Shown here in pieces: positions 51,233 to 59,848 of a DNA stretch of 64,000 bases. Each line of letters begins with the position of its first letter. The first letter of the stretch is position 1. The notes under the pieces were generated by a model. That model worked only from the letters and a program-made list of their open reading frames with translations. It searched no databases and was not told the origin of the DNA. A program made the translations under genes and the position numbers. Source of the DNA: Maribacter sp. (GTDB lineage Bacteria; Bacteroidota; Bacteroidia; Flavobacteriales; Flavobacteriaceae); NCBI GenBank assembly GCA_002749285.1, contig PDPR01000014.1, forward strand, positions 1 to 64,000, given 5' to 3'.

Positions 51233-52015
51233 TTACAATTCAAAAAATATATCCGAGACAAAAACAGCTATGAAGTCCACCACGAAAAGGAGCAATGATG
51301 CAGTCACAACCGCTGTGTTTGCAGCAATCCCGACCCCAGCCGTACCTTTTTTACTATAGTACCCCTTATAGCAGCCTACCAGACCAATGGTGAACCCAAA
51401 GAAAAACGATTTTATGGTGGCCGGCACCAAATCACCGAATTCCAAAGCGTCGAAAACAGTATTGAAATACAGCTGGAAGGAAACATCTCCCTTAAGGTTC
51501 TCAACAAAGGCCGAACCATATAAGGCTATCGTATCCCCGAAAATCACCAGTAAAGGAAGCATTAGTGTTGTGGCGGTTATCCGTGTAACCACTAAATACT
51601 TAAACGGGTTGGTTCCTGAAACCTCCATGGCATCAATCTGTTCGGTCACCCGCATTGAACCCAGCTCAGCACCGATACCGGAAGCTATACGACCAGCACA
51701 GATCAGTGCCGTAATGACGGGTCCTATCTCACGAACAATGGATATACCAACCATATTGGGCATCCATGAAACAGCACCGAATTCCAATAATGTGGGCCTA
51801 GACTGCAATGTCAGTACCAAACCTATAATAAACCCAGTTACCCCAACAAGAACAAAAGATCTATTGCCCATATGGTAGCACTGCCTTAACAACTCCCTGA
51901 ACTCCCAAGGAGGTTTCAATGCTTCCTTAAAGTACCGCAGGGCAAAATAAGACAACTCCCCCACCTCTATGAAGAACTGTCTTAACTCCCCGTATAATCG
52001 CAACACATAAGGCAT
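51233..52015 (-). CDS. MlaE-like ABC transporter permease
   Basis: 260 aa with five membrane segments. Family signatures: FVLVGVTGFIIGLVLTLQSR, GISIVREIGPVITALICAGR, IASGIGAELGSMRVTEQIDA (the E-L-G-x-M-x-V-x-E-Q-I-D-A motif), NPFKYLVVTRITATTLMLPL, FGFTIGLVGCYKGYYSKKGT. With MlaF and MlaD downstream it forms a phospholipid transporter. First gene of the unit. Confidence 0.94.
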   Translation of the reverse strand: MPYVLRLYGELRQFFIEVGELSYFALRYFKEALKPPWEFRELLRQCYHMGNRSFVLVGVTGFIIGLVLTLQSRPTLLEFGAVSWMPNMVGISIVREIGPVITALICAGRIASGIGAELGSMRVTEQIDAMEVSGTNPFKYLVVTRITATTLMLPLLVIFGDTIALYGSAFVENLKGDVSFQLYFNTVFDALEFGDLVPATIKSFFFGFTIGLVGCYKGYYSKKGTAGVGIAANTAVVTASLLLFVVDFIAVFVSDIFFEL

Positions 52016-52214
52016 ACCCCTTCATATTCTTAAAGAACACTTCCTAAAAGTAGTCCAATTATGGCTTTTATTAAATGACCATGGTCATATTCCCCCCTTG
52101 CCTTTACTACCCATATCCTATAATCAGTAAGGGTACGTATGGTGAAAAACAATTGTGGGTCCTTGTGCCTGAAAATAAAAATGCCAATAAATTTTATCTT
52201 CTTCTGCTCCTTCC

Positions 52215-52222
52215 TATATTTG
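52215..52222 (+). promoter_or_regulatory. -7 element of the tRNA-Leu promoter
   Basis: TATATTTG fits TAnnTTTG perfectly and ends 15 bp before the mature tRNA 5' end. Confidence 0.7.
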
Positions 52223-52236
52223 CAGACCGATTTTAT

Positions 52237-52320
52237 GCCCACGTGGTGGAATTGGTAGACACGCTACCTTGAGGGGGTAGTGTTCGCAAGGACGTGCTGG
52301 TTCGACTCCAGTCGTGGGCA
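52237..52320 (+). tRNA. tRNA-Leu (anticodon GAG)
   Basis: 84 nt. Acceptor stem GCCCACG/CGTGGGC with discriminator A at 52320. D-arm starts TGGTGGAATTGGTAGACACG. Anticodon stem CTACC/GGTAG around loop TTGAGGG, giving anticodon GAG (reads CUC/CUU). Long variable arm of the class II type (TGTTCGCAAGGACG) and T-arm GCTGGTTCGACTCCAGT. The 3' CCA is not encoded. A -7 element lies upstream and a terminator directly downstream, so it is a single-tRNA transcript. Confidence 0.96.
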
Positions 52321-52327
52321 CTTTTGG

Positions 52328-52354
52328 GCTTCCCTGTAAAAAGGGAAGCTTTTT
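52328..52354 (+). terminator. Terminator of tRNA-Leu
   Basis: GCTTCCCT (52328-52335), loop, AGGGAAGC (52342-52349), then TTTTT. It starts 8 bp after the tRNA. Confidence 0.85.
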
Positions 52355-52431
52355 ATTTTAACCAAGACCTGATTTTAGATTTTGACGACTTCCCTATATT
52401 TGACCCCTTTACATATTCCGAAAAAATCGGG

Positions 52432-52992
52432 CTACTCCCGGAGCAATCCGTCAAGGACATTCCGGACCTCTTCGCTATTCCAATCAGCTGCGCCTGTATG
52501 GGCAACTATGATCTTGCCTTGCCTATCGATAACATAGGTCGTGGGCAAGACCTCGGCCGTAAGTAAAGTCGGTGCTTCGGTCTTGGAAAAATAAACAGGT
52601 AGGTCATATCCTTTCCTCCCAATAAAAGCCGATACCTTATCTGCCTTGTCATTTGCAACGAGTACAAATACGATCTTATCCCTATAATCACCATACAACT
52701 TTTGTAGACTGGGCATTTCGGCAATACAAGGAGGGCACCACGTGGCCCAGAAGTTCACTATAACAATTTTATTGCGGGCTTCCTCAAGATTAAAATCCTC
52801 GCCCTCGGTATTCACCAGTTGCCAATTATAATCATCGATATTCGTTTGTGACTCGCTCTTTTCCACTACATTGCATGAAGCCAACAACCTACTGGAAAAG
52901 ACACTTACATAACGGCCCACGGGGGTAAACAAAAACAAGACCATCCCGATTACCAGGACAATGTTCACCCACTTTACCTTTCTGGTTCCCAT
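52432..52992 (-). CDS. TlpA-like membrane-anchored thioredoxin, intact active site
   Basis: 186 aa. N-terminal membrane anchor (VNIVLVIGMVLFLFTPVG) and a short periplasmic spacer, then a thioredoxin fold from about residue 55 (YNWQLVNTEGEDFNLEEARN). The active site is C86-P-P-C89 in VNFWATWCPPCIAEMPSLQK. The cis-Pro loop is EVLPTTYVIDRQGKI. Likely a periplasmic thiol-disulfide reductase. It follows a very similar gene (53000-53557) by 7 bp; the two align position for position. Confidence 0.9.
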   Translation of the reverse strand: MGTRKVKWVNIVLVIGMVLFLFTPVGRYVSVFSSRLLASCNVVEKSESQTNIDDYNWQLVNTEGEDFNLEEARNKIVIVNFWATWCPPCIAEMPSLQKLYGDYRDKIVFVLVANDKADKVSAFIGRKGYDLPVYFSKTEAPTLLTAEVLPTTYVIDRQGKIIVAHTGAADWNSEEVRNVLDGLLRE

Positions 52993-52999
52993 TTGAGAT

Positions 53000-53557
53000 T
53001 CAATTAACCAATTCGTTCAACAAATCCCTAACCCTATCCGTATCCCAGTCCGCAATACCATTTTCCTTGACAACAATATAGCCATCCTTATCAATAATAT
53101 AGGTTCCCGGTGGTTCAAGGATATCGAAAGGGGCAGGCTCACCGATTATCAGGTAAATAACGGGAAACGTGAATTTTTTAAGCCGCATGAATTCCTCTAC
53201 AGCCGGTCTTTCCTCATTGGTGATAATATAAAAATCCATCTGGTCATGGTATTCATCATATAACTTTTGCACCCCCTTGAGCTCGGCCTCCGAGGGTAAC
53301 TGCCATGAGGCCCAAAAATTGATGAAAACCACTTTCCCCTTAGATCTTTCAAGGTTGAAAAAATCCCAATTGGCATCCTTTAATCTCCAATTATAGGATG
53401 GTATTTGCTTTCTTGAGGTCTTAGCAACAATGTCAGGGGCGGAAGCAAAGAGACGGTTAAAAAAAATTTTACAAAAATGCCCTAAAGGAGTAACAAAAAA
53501 AGACAGGACAAAAGCAAAAAGTAAAATATCAAGTACTGTTTTTCTTTTAATTGCCAT
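53000..53557 (-). CDS. TlpA-like paralogue without the CxxC active site
   Basis: 185 aa with the same plan as its downstream neighbour: N-terminal anchor (LDILLFAFVLSFFVTPLGHF), spacer ending in SYNWRLKDANWDFFNLERSK, then thioredoxin fold. Where the neighbour has C86-P-P-C89, this protein has Q86-L-P-S89 (FINFWASWQLPSEAELKGVQ). Both catalytic cysteines are lost while the WAxW frame, the cis-Pro loop (EPPGTYIIDKDGYI) and length are kept. It therefore cannot do disulfide exchange in the usual way and may be a chaperone-like or regulatory partner of the intact paralogue. The frame is clean, so it is not a pseudogene. First gene of the pair. Confidence 0.88.
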   Translation of the reverse strand: MAIKRKTVLDILLFAFVLSFFVTPLGHFCKIFFNRLFASAPDIVAKTSRKQIPSYNWRLKDANWDFFNLERSKGKVVFINFWASWQLPSEAELKGVQKLYDEYHDQMDFYIITNEERPAVEEFMRLKKFTFPVIYLIIGEPAPFDILEPPGTYIIDKDGYIVVKENGIADWDTDRVRDLLNELVN

Positions 53558-53573
53558 TGTAAGGGGGTTTACG

Positions 53574-53581
53574 CAAAACTA
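53574..53581 (-). promoter_or_regulatory. -7 element for the TlpA-like gene pair
   Basis: On the minus strand TAGTTTTG fits TAnnTTTG, 17 bp before the ATG at 53557. A TTTG on the same strand at 53607-53604 is at a plausible -33 distance, though it lies inside the aconitase stop region. Confidence 0.5.
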
Positions 53582-53602
53582 AAATATACCTTGGTTTATT
53601 GA

Positions 53603-55870
53603 TCAAACAGCATTTTCCCTTTTGATAACATTCAATGCCGAACCTTCCTTGAACCAACCGATCTGTGATTCATTATAGGTATGGTTTGCGATGATGGTAT
53701 CCTTAGAACCGTCGGCATGTACAACCTCAAGTGTCAATGGTTTACCTACTGCAAAATCAGCAATATCAATAAAGTTGAATGTATCATCTTCTTGGATCTT
53801 GTCATAATCGCTTTCATTGGCGAAGGTCAATCCCAACATACCCTGTTTCTTAAGATTGGTCTCATGGATCCTTGCGAATGATTTTACCAAAACCGCGGCA
53901 ACACCCAAGTGCCTTGGTTGCATTGCGGCATGTTCCCTAGAGGAGCCCTCTCCATAGTTATGATCACCTACAACAATGGATTTTATACCAGCCGCCTTAT
54001 AGGCCCTTTGTGTATCGGGCACCCCTCCATATCCACCAGTCAATTGGTTCTTTACAAGGTTCGTCCTCTTATTGAAGGCATTGATGGCCCCGATCAAGGT
54101 ATTGTTGGCGATATTGTCCAAATGCCCACGGAAACGCAACCAAGGCCCCGCCATGGAAATATGGTCCGTGGTACATTTGCCAAAGGCCTTGATAAGCAAT
54201 TTAACCCCTTGCAATTCCTCTGGGGAAATAGGCGCAAAAGGATTCAACAACTGTAACCTTTCCGAAGTAGGGCTAACCTTGACCTCTACACCAGAACCAT
54301 CCTCATCGGGCTCTAAATAACCAGCATCCTCAACAGCAAAACCCAAAGGTGGGAGTTCTATACCCATTGGTTCGTCCAATTTAACCTCTTCCCCATCCTC
54401 ATTGATCAAGGTATCGTGCATAGGATCAAAATCCAGTTTTCCTGAAATTGCGATGGCAGCTACCATTTCCGGGGAACCAACGAATGCATGTGTGTTTGGA
54501 TTGCCGTCGGCCCTTTTTGAAAAATTACGGTTAAACGAATGGACTATGGTATTTTTCTCGTCCCCTTTCAGGTCACTACGATCCCACTGCCCAATACATG
54601 GCCCGCATGCATTGGTGAAAACGGTTGCCCCTAATTTCTCGAAGGTCTCAAGAAGTCCATCCCGTTCAGCGGTATATCTTATTTGTTCAGATCCTGGATT
54701 GATACCAAAGTCTGATTTTGGTCTTATTTTTTTGGTGACGGCCTGTTTCGCTATAGATGCTGCACGGGACAGATCCTCATAGGAAGAGTTGGTACAAGAA
54801 CCGATCAATCCCCAATCTACTTGGATCGGCCATCCATTTTCTTTTGCCTTTACCCCCAATTTCCCAACTGGCGTAGCCAAATCCGGAGTAAATGGACCAT
54901 TCAAGTGTGGTCTCAACCCGTTCAGGTCAATTTCGATAAGCTCATCAAAATATTGCCCTGGATTGGCATAAACCTCATCATCAGCCGTCAAATATTCCCT
55001 AACCATATTGGCTGCGTCAGCTACATCATTTCTATCGGTAGCCCTTAAATAACGCTCCATGGAATCATCATAACCAAAAGTGGATGTAGTCGCACCTACC
55101 TCGGCACCCATATTACAAATGGTACCTTTACCGGTACATGAAAGGTTTTTCGCACCTTCCCCAAAATATTCTATAATAGCTCCCGTACCCCCTTTAACAG
55201 TAAGGATACCTGCTACTTTTAAGATAACATCCTTGGCGGATGTCCATCCTGAAATATTCCCCGTCAATTTAACACCGATCAACCTCGGGAACTTCAATTC
55301 CCATGCCATCCCGGCCATAACATCAACAGCATCGGCACCACCAACACCAATGGCCACCATTCCCAATCCACCTGCATTCACGGTATGCGAATCGGTACCG
55401 ATCATCATTCCTCCTGGAAATGCATAGTTTTCCAAGACTACTTGATGAATAATCCCTGCCCCTGGTTTCCAAAACCCGATTCCATATTTATTCGAAACCG
55501 ATTCCAAAAAATCAAATACTTCGGCACTTGTCTTATTCGCAACTTTCAAGTCTACAGCTGCCCCACTTTTTGCTTGGATCAAATGATCACAGTGTACCGT
55601 TGTCGGAACTGCTACTTTTGGCTTTCCGGCCTGCATAAACTGCAATAAGGCCATCTGTGCTGTCGCATCCTGGCAAGCAATACGGTCTGGTGCAAAGTCC
55701 ACATAATCCTTGCCCCGTTTAAAAGCCTTGGAGGGCTCCCCGTCCCATAAATGGGAATATAGGATTTTCTCAGACAGGGTAAGTGGTTTCCCGACCACTT
55801 CACGTGCCCCATCAACACGCTTGGCCATATTAGTGTAAACACTTTTGATCATTTCAATGTCAAATGCCAT
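53603..55870 (-). CDS. acn: Aconitate hydratase (mitochondrial-type)
   Basis: TCA-cycle enzyme converting citrate to isocitrate with a 4Fe-4S cluster. 755 aa, the length of mitochondrial-type aconitases (AcnA/IRP type is about 890). Cluster ligands: Cys near 358 in [17 protein letters not shown], and near 421 and 424 in [20 protein letters not shown]. Substrate and catalytic motifs include [48 protein letters not shown] and C-terminal [20 protein letters not shown], with the catalytic Ser. Single gene with 194 bp upstream. Confidence 0.96.
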   Translation of the reverse strand: MAFDIEMIKSVYTNMAKRVDGAREVVGKPLTLSEKILYSHLWDGEPSKAFKRGKDYVDFAPDRIACQDATAQMALLQFMQAGKPKVAVPTTVHCDHLIQAKSGAAVDLKVANKTSAEVFDFLESVSNKYGIGFWKPGAGIIHQVVLENYAFPGGMMIGTDSHTVNAGGLGMVAIGVGGADAVDVMAGMAWELKFPRLIGVKLTGNISGWTSAKDVILKVAGILTVKGGTGAIIEYFGEGAKNLSCTGKGTICNMGAEVGATTSTFGYDDSMERYLRATDRNDVADAANMVREYLTADDEVYANPGQYFDELIEIDLNGLRPHLNGPFTPDLATPVGKLGVKAKENGWPIQVDWGLIGSCTNSSYEDLSRAASIAKQAVTKKIRPKSDFGINPGSEQIRYTAERDGLLETFEKLGATVFTNACGPCIGQWDRSDLKGDEKNTIVHSFNRNFSKRADGNPNTHAFVGSPEMVAAIAISGKLDFDPMHDTLINEDGEEVKLDEPMGIELPPLGFAVEDAGYLEPDEDGSGVEVKVSPTSERLQLLNPFAPISPEELQGVKLLIKAFGKCTTDHISMAGPWLRFRGHLDNIANNTLIGAINAFNKRTNLVKNQLTGGYGGVPDTQRAYKAAGIKSIVVGDHNYGEGSSREHAAMQPRHLGVAAVLVKSFARIHETNLKKQGMLGLTFANESDYDKIQEDDTFNFIDIADFAVGKPLTLEVVHADGSKDTIIANHTYNESQIGWFKEGSALNVIKRENAV

Positions 55871-56064
55871 TATTATTGAATGTTTATGGTTAGATTATTA
55901 AGCGAAATTAAGAAAAACCATGTCGCAAATAACATTTTTATTTAAGGATTATCATGATTTACGTGATTTACCAACTATAATATCAGTTTTAACAGAAAAA
56001 CGTTGAAAGATATTCAGTTGTTTAAAGTGAACTCATCTTGACCTCAGTTAAAGGGAATACGATA

Positions 56065-57018
56065 TCAAAAAAGTCTCCTGATAATATCCTCTTCCGATAT
56101 ACCTTCGGCCTCGGCCTTATAGTTCTTGATGATCCTATGGCGAAGGATACCCATGGCAACAGCCTGCACATCCTCGATATCCGGGGAAAACTTCCCATGG
56201 ACAGCTGCGTGTGCCTTTGCCCCTAAAACCAGATTCTGGGAGGCCCTGGGCCCAGCACCCCAATCGAGGTACTGATCAATAAAATCAGGGGAAGTCCCAA
56301 GACCAGGTCTTGTTTTGCACACGAGGGAAACCGCGTAATCGACCACATTATCGGGTACCGGAATACGACGCACCAAATGTTGTACTTCCAATATTTCCAC
56401 TGCACTGAAAAGGGCGTTCACCTTAATGGCCCCGTCGGAAGTTGTGGCTTTCACCACGGCGATCTCTTCCTCTATTGATGGGTATTTAAGCTCTATAGCG
56501 AACATAAAGCGATCCAATTGTGCTTCCGGAAGGGGATATGTCCCTTCCTGCTCTATGGGGTTCTGCGTCGCCAAAACAAAATATGGCAGCTCCAGTCTAT
56601 ATTGATGGCCCGCTATGGTCACCGCCCTCTCCTGCATGGCTTCCAATAAGGCTGCCTGGGTTTTTGGTGGGGTCCTATTTATTTCATCCGCTAAAATAAT
56701 ATTGGAAAAAACAGGTCCCTTAATAAATTTGAATTCACGATTTTGGTCCAGAACCTCACTTCCCAAAATATCGCTGGGCATTAAATCAGGAGTAAACTGT
56801 ATTCTTTTGAAATCGAGGCCCAGCGTTTGTGCAATGGTATTCACCATTAATGTCTTGGCCAATCCCGGGACACCGATAAGCAAAGAGTGCCCGCCCGTAT
56901 AAATAGATAATAGAATCAGGTCGACAACATCATTCTGGCCAATAATAACCTTTGCTATCTCCTTTTTTAGGTCAGCATGTTTCCGCACTAGTCTATTAAT
57001 GGCCGCTACGTCTGACAT
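56065..57018 (-). CDS. MoxR-family AAA+ ATPase
   Basis: 317 aa. Walker A GVPGLAKTLMV (about residue 45), Walker B NIILADEINRTPPKTQAALL, followed by EAMQERAVTIAGHQYRLELP, sensor 1 VLATQNPIEQEGTYPLPEAQ and the C-terminal AAA-lid helices. MoxR ATPases act as chaperones for metal-cofactor or envelope proteins and usually precede DUF58 and VWA genes. Here no such genes follow inside 55.9-56.0 kb. It comes 5 bp after the SurA-like gene, so it is co-transcribed with the two PPIase genes. Confidence 0.93.
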   Translation of the reverse strand: MSDVAAINRLVRKHADLKKEIAKVIIGQNDVVDLILLSIYTGGHSLLIGVPGLAKTLMVNTIAQTLGLDFKRIQFTPDLMPSDILGSEVLDQNREFKFIKGPVFSNIILADEINRTPPKTQAALLEAMQERAVTIAGHQYRLELPYFVLATQNPIEQEGTYPLPEAQLDRFMFAIELKYPSIEEEIAVVKATTSDGAIKVNALFSAVEILEVQHLVRRIPVPDNVVDYAVSLVCKTRPGLGTSPDFIDQYLDWGAGPRASQNLVLGAKAHAAVHGKFSPDIEDVQAVAMGILRHRIIKNYKAEAEGISEEDIIRRLF

Positions 57019-57023
57019 CCTAC

Positions 57024-58475
57024 CTATTCCTTTACCCAGTTATTAGCAAAATCACAGTCCTTATTGGCCCCATTAACGCTAATATAGGTTTCGTCAATAT
57101 GCTTGGCCATCCATTTTTTTATGGCATTGTACTGCTTTTCGGTCAGGGCAAGCTGTTGGATCCTTGTATAATCCTTGGAAAAATCAGCCACATGTTCGTC
57201 ATATCTGTTGGTGACTTTCAATATCTTGTATTTTGGCCCACCACCCCGTGGGTCTTGCTCCAAGATAGGGTATGATATCTCATTGTCCTTTAGGCTCCTT
57301 ACTTGATTGTACAGGGTCGGATCCATTTTGGTCAACTCGAACCTTGAGTCATAGGTTATCGGGTTTCTTAATAGCCCCCCGTCAAATTTGGTCTCTTTTT
57401 CATCCGAGAAATTACGCGCGGCATCGGCAAAGGTATATTTACCCTCCATAATATGCTTACGTATACTATCCAATTCGGTCTTGGCCTCATTCAACGATTC
57501 TTTTGAGATCTCAGGTGTTATAAGTATATGGCGTAAATCAAGTTCTTGTCCCCTGATTTTTTCAATATAGATCAAATGAAATCCGAACACGGTCTCAAAT
57601 GGATCGGAAACCTCCCCTTCCTGAAGACTGAAGGCGACATCCTTAAAAGTCTTGTCGAAACCGGTATCCTTGGTAATGCTATAAAAACCACCTTTCGATT
57701 TGGATCCTGGATCTTGTGAGTACAGAATGGCCTTAACACTGAATTTGGCGTCATTATCCTCAACATCGGCCTTAATGGCCTTTAACTTGTCGATGACCTT
57801 TTGTTTTTCCGCCTCAGTAGCCTTAGGTTGTTTTATGATCTGGGATATTTCCAATTCGGCACCAAAAACCGGACGTTCATCCTCAGGGATCTTATTAAAG
57901 AACTGACGAACCTCTTCCGGGGTTATCTCTATTTCAGAGACAATACTATTCTGCATTTTTTCGGAAAGCATCCGCAACTTATTGATCTTGTTCATCTCTT
58001 CCCTCAAGCTTGCCTCACTCTCTTTTTTGTAGAATTTCAGCAATTTTTCCATAGAACCCATTTGGGCAACAAAGGACTGGATCTGCCTTTCGGTGTTCAG
58101 GCCCACTTCATCATCGGAGACAAGCAAACTATCCTGAACTGCCTGATGCGCATACAAACGATCTTCCATTAATTTACCCAACAGGCCACAACGGGTTATA
58201 TCCGCTGACATGGCCCCTTGGTTCTTAAGATCGATCAAGGTCTTTTCAATATCGGATTCCAAAATCACATAATCCCCGATAACCGCCGCAATACCGTCCA
58301 ATTTCACTTTCTTGAAATCAGGGGCCGTGTCCTTGGCCACACCTTTGTCCGCCTGGATCTCTGGCAAGGGTGGCTCGATCTGCGTATCCGGGACTTCATC
58401 GGGCACTTGGGAAAAAACATTTCCTGCAATGAACAATAAGGATAGTAAAAGGGTGGTCTTATTTGTCTTGTGCAT
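57024..58475 (-). CDS. SurA-like periplasmic peptidyl-prolyl isomerase
   Basis: 483 aa from ATG 58475, which gives a proper signal peptide (TTLLLSLLFIAGNVFSQ). The start overlaps the upstream gene by 17 bp. An N-terminal SurA_N-like chaperone part (about 70-200, VKLDGIAAVIGDYVILESDI, MEDRLYAHQAVQDSLLVSDD) is followed by two parvulin modules: about 205-310 (ELEISQIIKQPKATEAEKQK, GGFYSITKDTGFDKTFKDVA) and about 315-420 (DLRHILITPEISKESLNEAK, FDGGLLRNPI). It should help outer-membrane protein folding in the periplasm. Second gene of a PPIase-PPIase-MoxR operon. Confidence 0.9.
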   Translation of the reverse strand: MHKTNKTTLLLSLLFIAGNVFSQVPDEVPDTQIEPPLPEIQADKGVAKDTAPDFKKVKLDGIAAVIGDYVILESDIEKTLIDLKNQGAMSADITRCGLLGKLMEDRLYAHQAVQDSLLVSDDEVGLNTERQIQSFVAQMGSMEKLLKFYKKESEASLREEMNKINKLRMLSEKMQNSIVSEIEITPEEVRQFFNKIPEDERPVFGAELEISQIIKQPKATEAEKQKVIDKLKAIKADVEDNDAKFSVKAILYSQDPGSKSKGGFYSITKDTGFDKTFKDVAFSLQEGEVSDPFETVFGFHLIYIEKIRGQELDLRHILITPEISKESLNEAKTELDSIRKHIMEGKYTFADAARNFSDEKETKFDGGLLRNPITYDSRFELTKMDPTLYNQVRSLKDNEISYPILEQDPRGGGPKYKILKVTNRYDEHVADFSKDYTRIQQLALTEKQYNAIKKWMAKHIDETYISVNGANKDCDFANNWVKE

Positions 58476-59346
58476 AGACTTCGAATTCTTTTTCTTTAAT
58501 AGCTTCATCTATTATCTCTGTTTCCAATTTTCTAATATAGTCCAACTTCCTGCGATTGAGAAGCACTTGTCGAATTGATGGTTCCACATAGGGTAAGGGA
58601 GCAATGTCATTAACATCCAACACTCCCGTAATCTTTGCCAAATATACCCCTAATGAATCCTGCAATTCAAAAAATTGTGATTTTTTTAAGTATCTATCCT
58701 GGTTTTCAAGGGTCAAGGGAGGTATTTCCTCCCGCACCCTGGAAGCACTGACCCAAATGGAATCATTGAAGTTCAACTTCTTGAATTGCACCCCTATGGA
58801 ATCCAAGTATTCAATATCCGCTTCCCTGAAACTTTTCAATTTATCGGCCACCGTTTCCTTATCCATGAATTGGGGTGGTAAATGAATGAATCTAAGGCTG
58901 ATCAGTTTTTCCTTGAGTTTGAAATTCTCCTTTTCCCTTTCGTAAAAGCTTTCCAATTGGGATTGGCCAATGACCGTATCACTTCCTTGTTGTACCAATG
59001 CCTCCTTATAGGCACGGGTATACAGGTCGGACCTATAGGTTTCTACCAAGGCATCGAATTCCGCGAGTTTTTCCTCTGACAGATTGATCTTGGCCTTTGA
59101 AAGCATTAACTGTCTGGATGCCCAATTATTGATATAGTCGGTGACAAACGATATACTATCCGCCTCACTCATGTTTTCCGTAAAGAGTGGTGCTATATCA
59201 TCCTTATACAAATACAGGTCACCAGCCCTTGCAATAGGCTCCCGATCGGAATCGTCTTTCAGCAACGAATTGCATGACATGCCGAACAGGCCTAAAACCA
59301 ACCAATAACAGCAAACCGAAAAAGTGTTTTTCAATCTAAAAAACAT
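58459..59346 (-). CDS. PpiC/SurA-type periplasmic lipoprotein
   Basis: 295 aa from ATG 59346, chosen because it gives a lipoprotein signal (LVLGLFGMSC, Cys24). The fold looks like the helical N- and C-terminal chaperone parts of SurA-like proteins: REPIARAGDLYLYKDDIAPL, ITDY-type helix region FVTDYINNWASRQLMLSKAK, YEREKENFKLKEKLISLRFI, and the C-terminal SIRQVLLNRRKLDYIRKLET. A canonical parvulin catalytic core is hard to see, so it may be a chaperone-only member. Overlaps the SurA-like gene, so translation is coupled. Confidence 0.75.
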   Translation of the reverse strand: MFFRLKNTFSVCCYWLVLGLFGMSCNSLLKDDSDREPIARAGDLYLYKDDIAPLFTENMSEADSISFVTDYINNWASRQLMLSKAKINLSEEKLAEFDALVETYRSDLYTRAYKEALVQQGSDTVIGQSQLESFYEREKENFKLKEKLISLRFIHLPPQFMDKETVADKLKSFREADIEYLDSIGVQFKKLNFNDSIWVSASRVREEIPPLTLENQDRYLKKSQFFELQDSLGVYLAKITGVLDVNDIAPLPYVEPSIRQVLLNRRKLDYIRKLETEIIDEAIKEKEFEVYAQDK

Positions 59347-59590
59347 CCCACAAAAATAACAATTACAACCTGTTAAACAAGTGATATAGGCTTTCATTAA
59401 CACAATTTGCGCAAACCCGAACATATTCCGCCAAAAAGAGACACGTAATGTGCAGCACTATCGGATGGCCACGGGAACAAGGCCCGTCCACGACCATCAC
59501 CTATAATCCAATTTCCAAACAGAAAAACTTAAAAAGTCGGGCAACTCTCCAAAAAGGATTAATTTAGACGTATCATAAAGGAATAAAGCA

Positions 59591-59829
59591 ATGAACAGAA
59601 GAATCAAGCTTATTTGGGACTTTCGTGGCCCTGCAGCTGCAAAAACCGCGGAACATCATGAAATCCACTTGAAGGAGTATATACTTATCGGAAACCTTGA
59701 ACCACAAATTACCGGGCACCAACACATCAATGACATGCATAGTTTGGCTTTTATGGTCATAGAGGAAAAAATATGGTCGCTGTCCGTGATGCCCTAAAAC
59801 CCCATCGGGCCGAAGTGTACCAAGAATAA
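59591..59829 (+). pseudogene. Conserved small flavobacterial protein, frameshifted near its end
   Basis: Small protein of unknown function, starting MNRRIKLIWDFRGPAAAKTA. The frame carries EHHEIHLKEYI and MHSLAFMVIEEK, then turns into KIWSLSVMP and stops at 59797. Reading one base differently after GAGGAAAAAA (an A6 run near 59762-59770) restores MVAVRDALKPHRAEVYQE with a stop at 59827-59829, which is the end I remember for relatives of about 80 aa. A single missing A explains it. Either a sequencing indel or a real truncation that loses about 18 residues. It precedes the serine hydrolase by 19 bp. Confidence 0.65.
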
Positions 59830-59848
59830 TTTGCACCAAGAACAACCA

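Noticed and set aside
54402..55427. Long plus-strand open frames opposite the aconitase gene
   Set aside because: They follow the codon phase of the real minus-strand gene, have no family resemblance and are antisense shadows. The same holds for the frames opposite MlaD (49555-50049), RHS (23279-23716) and MlaE (51387-51878).
59350..59357. Minus-strand TATTTTTG as a -7 element for the PpiC-type gene
   Set aside because: It ends only 4 bp before the chosen ATG, so transcription would begin inside the coding region.
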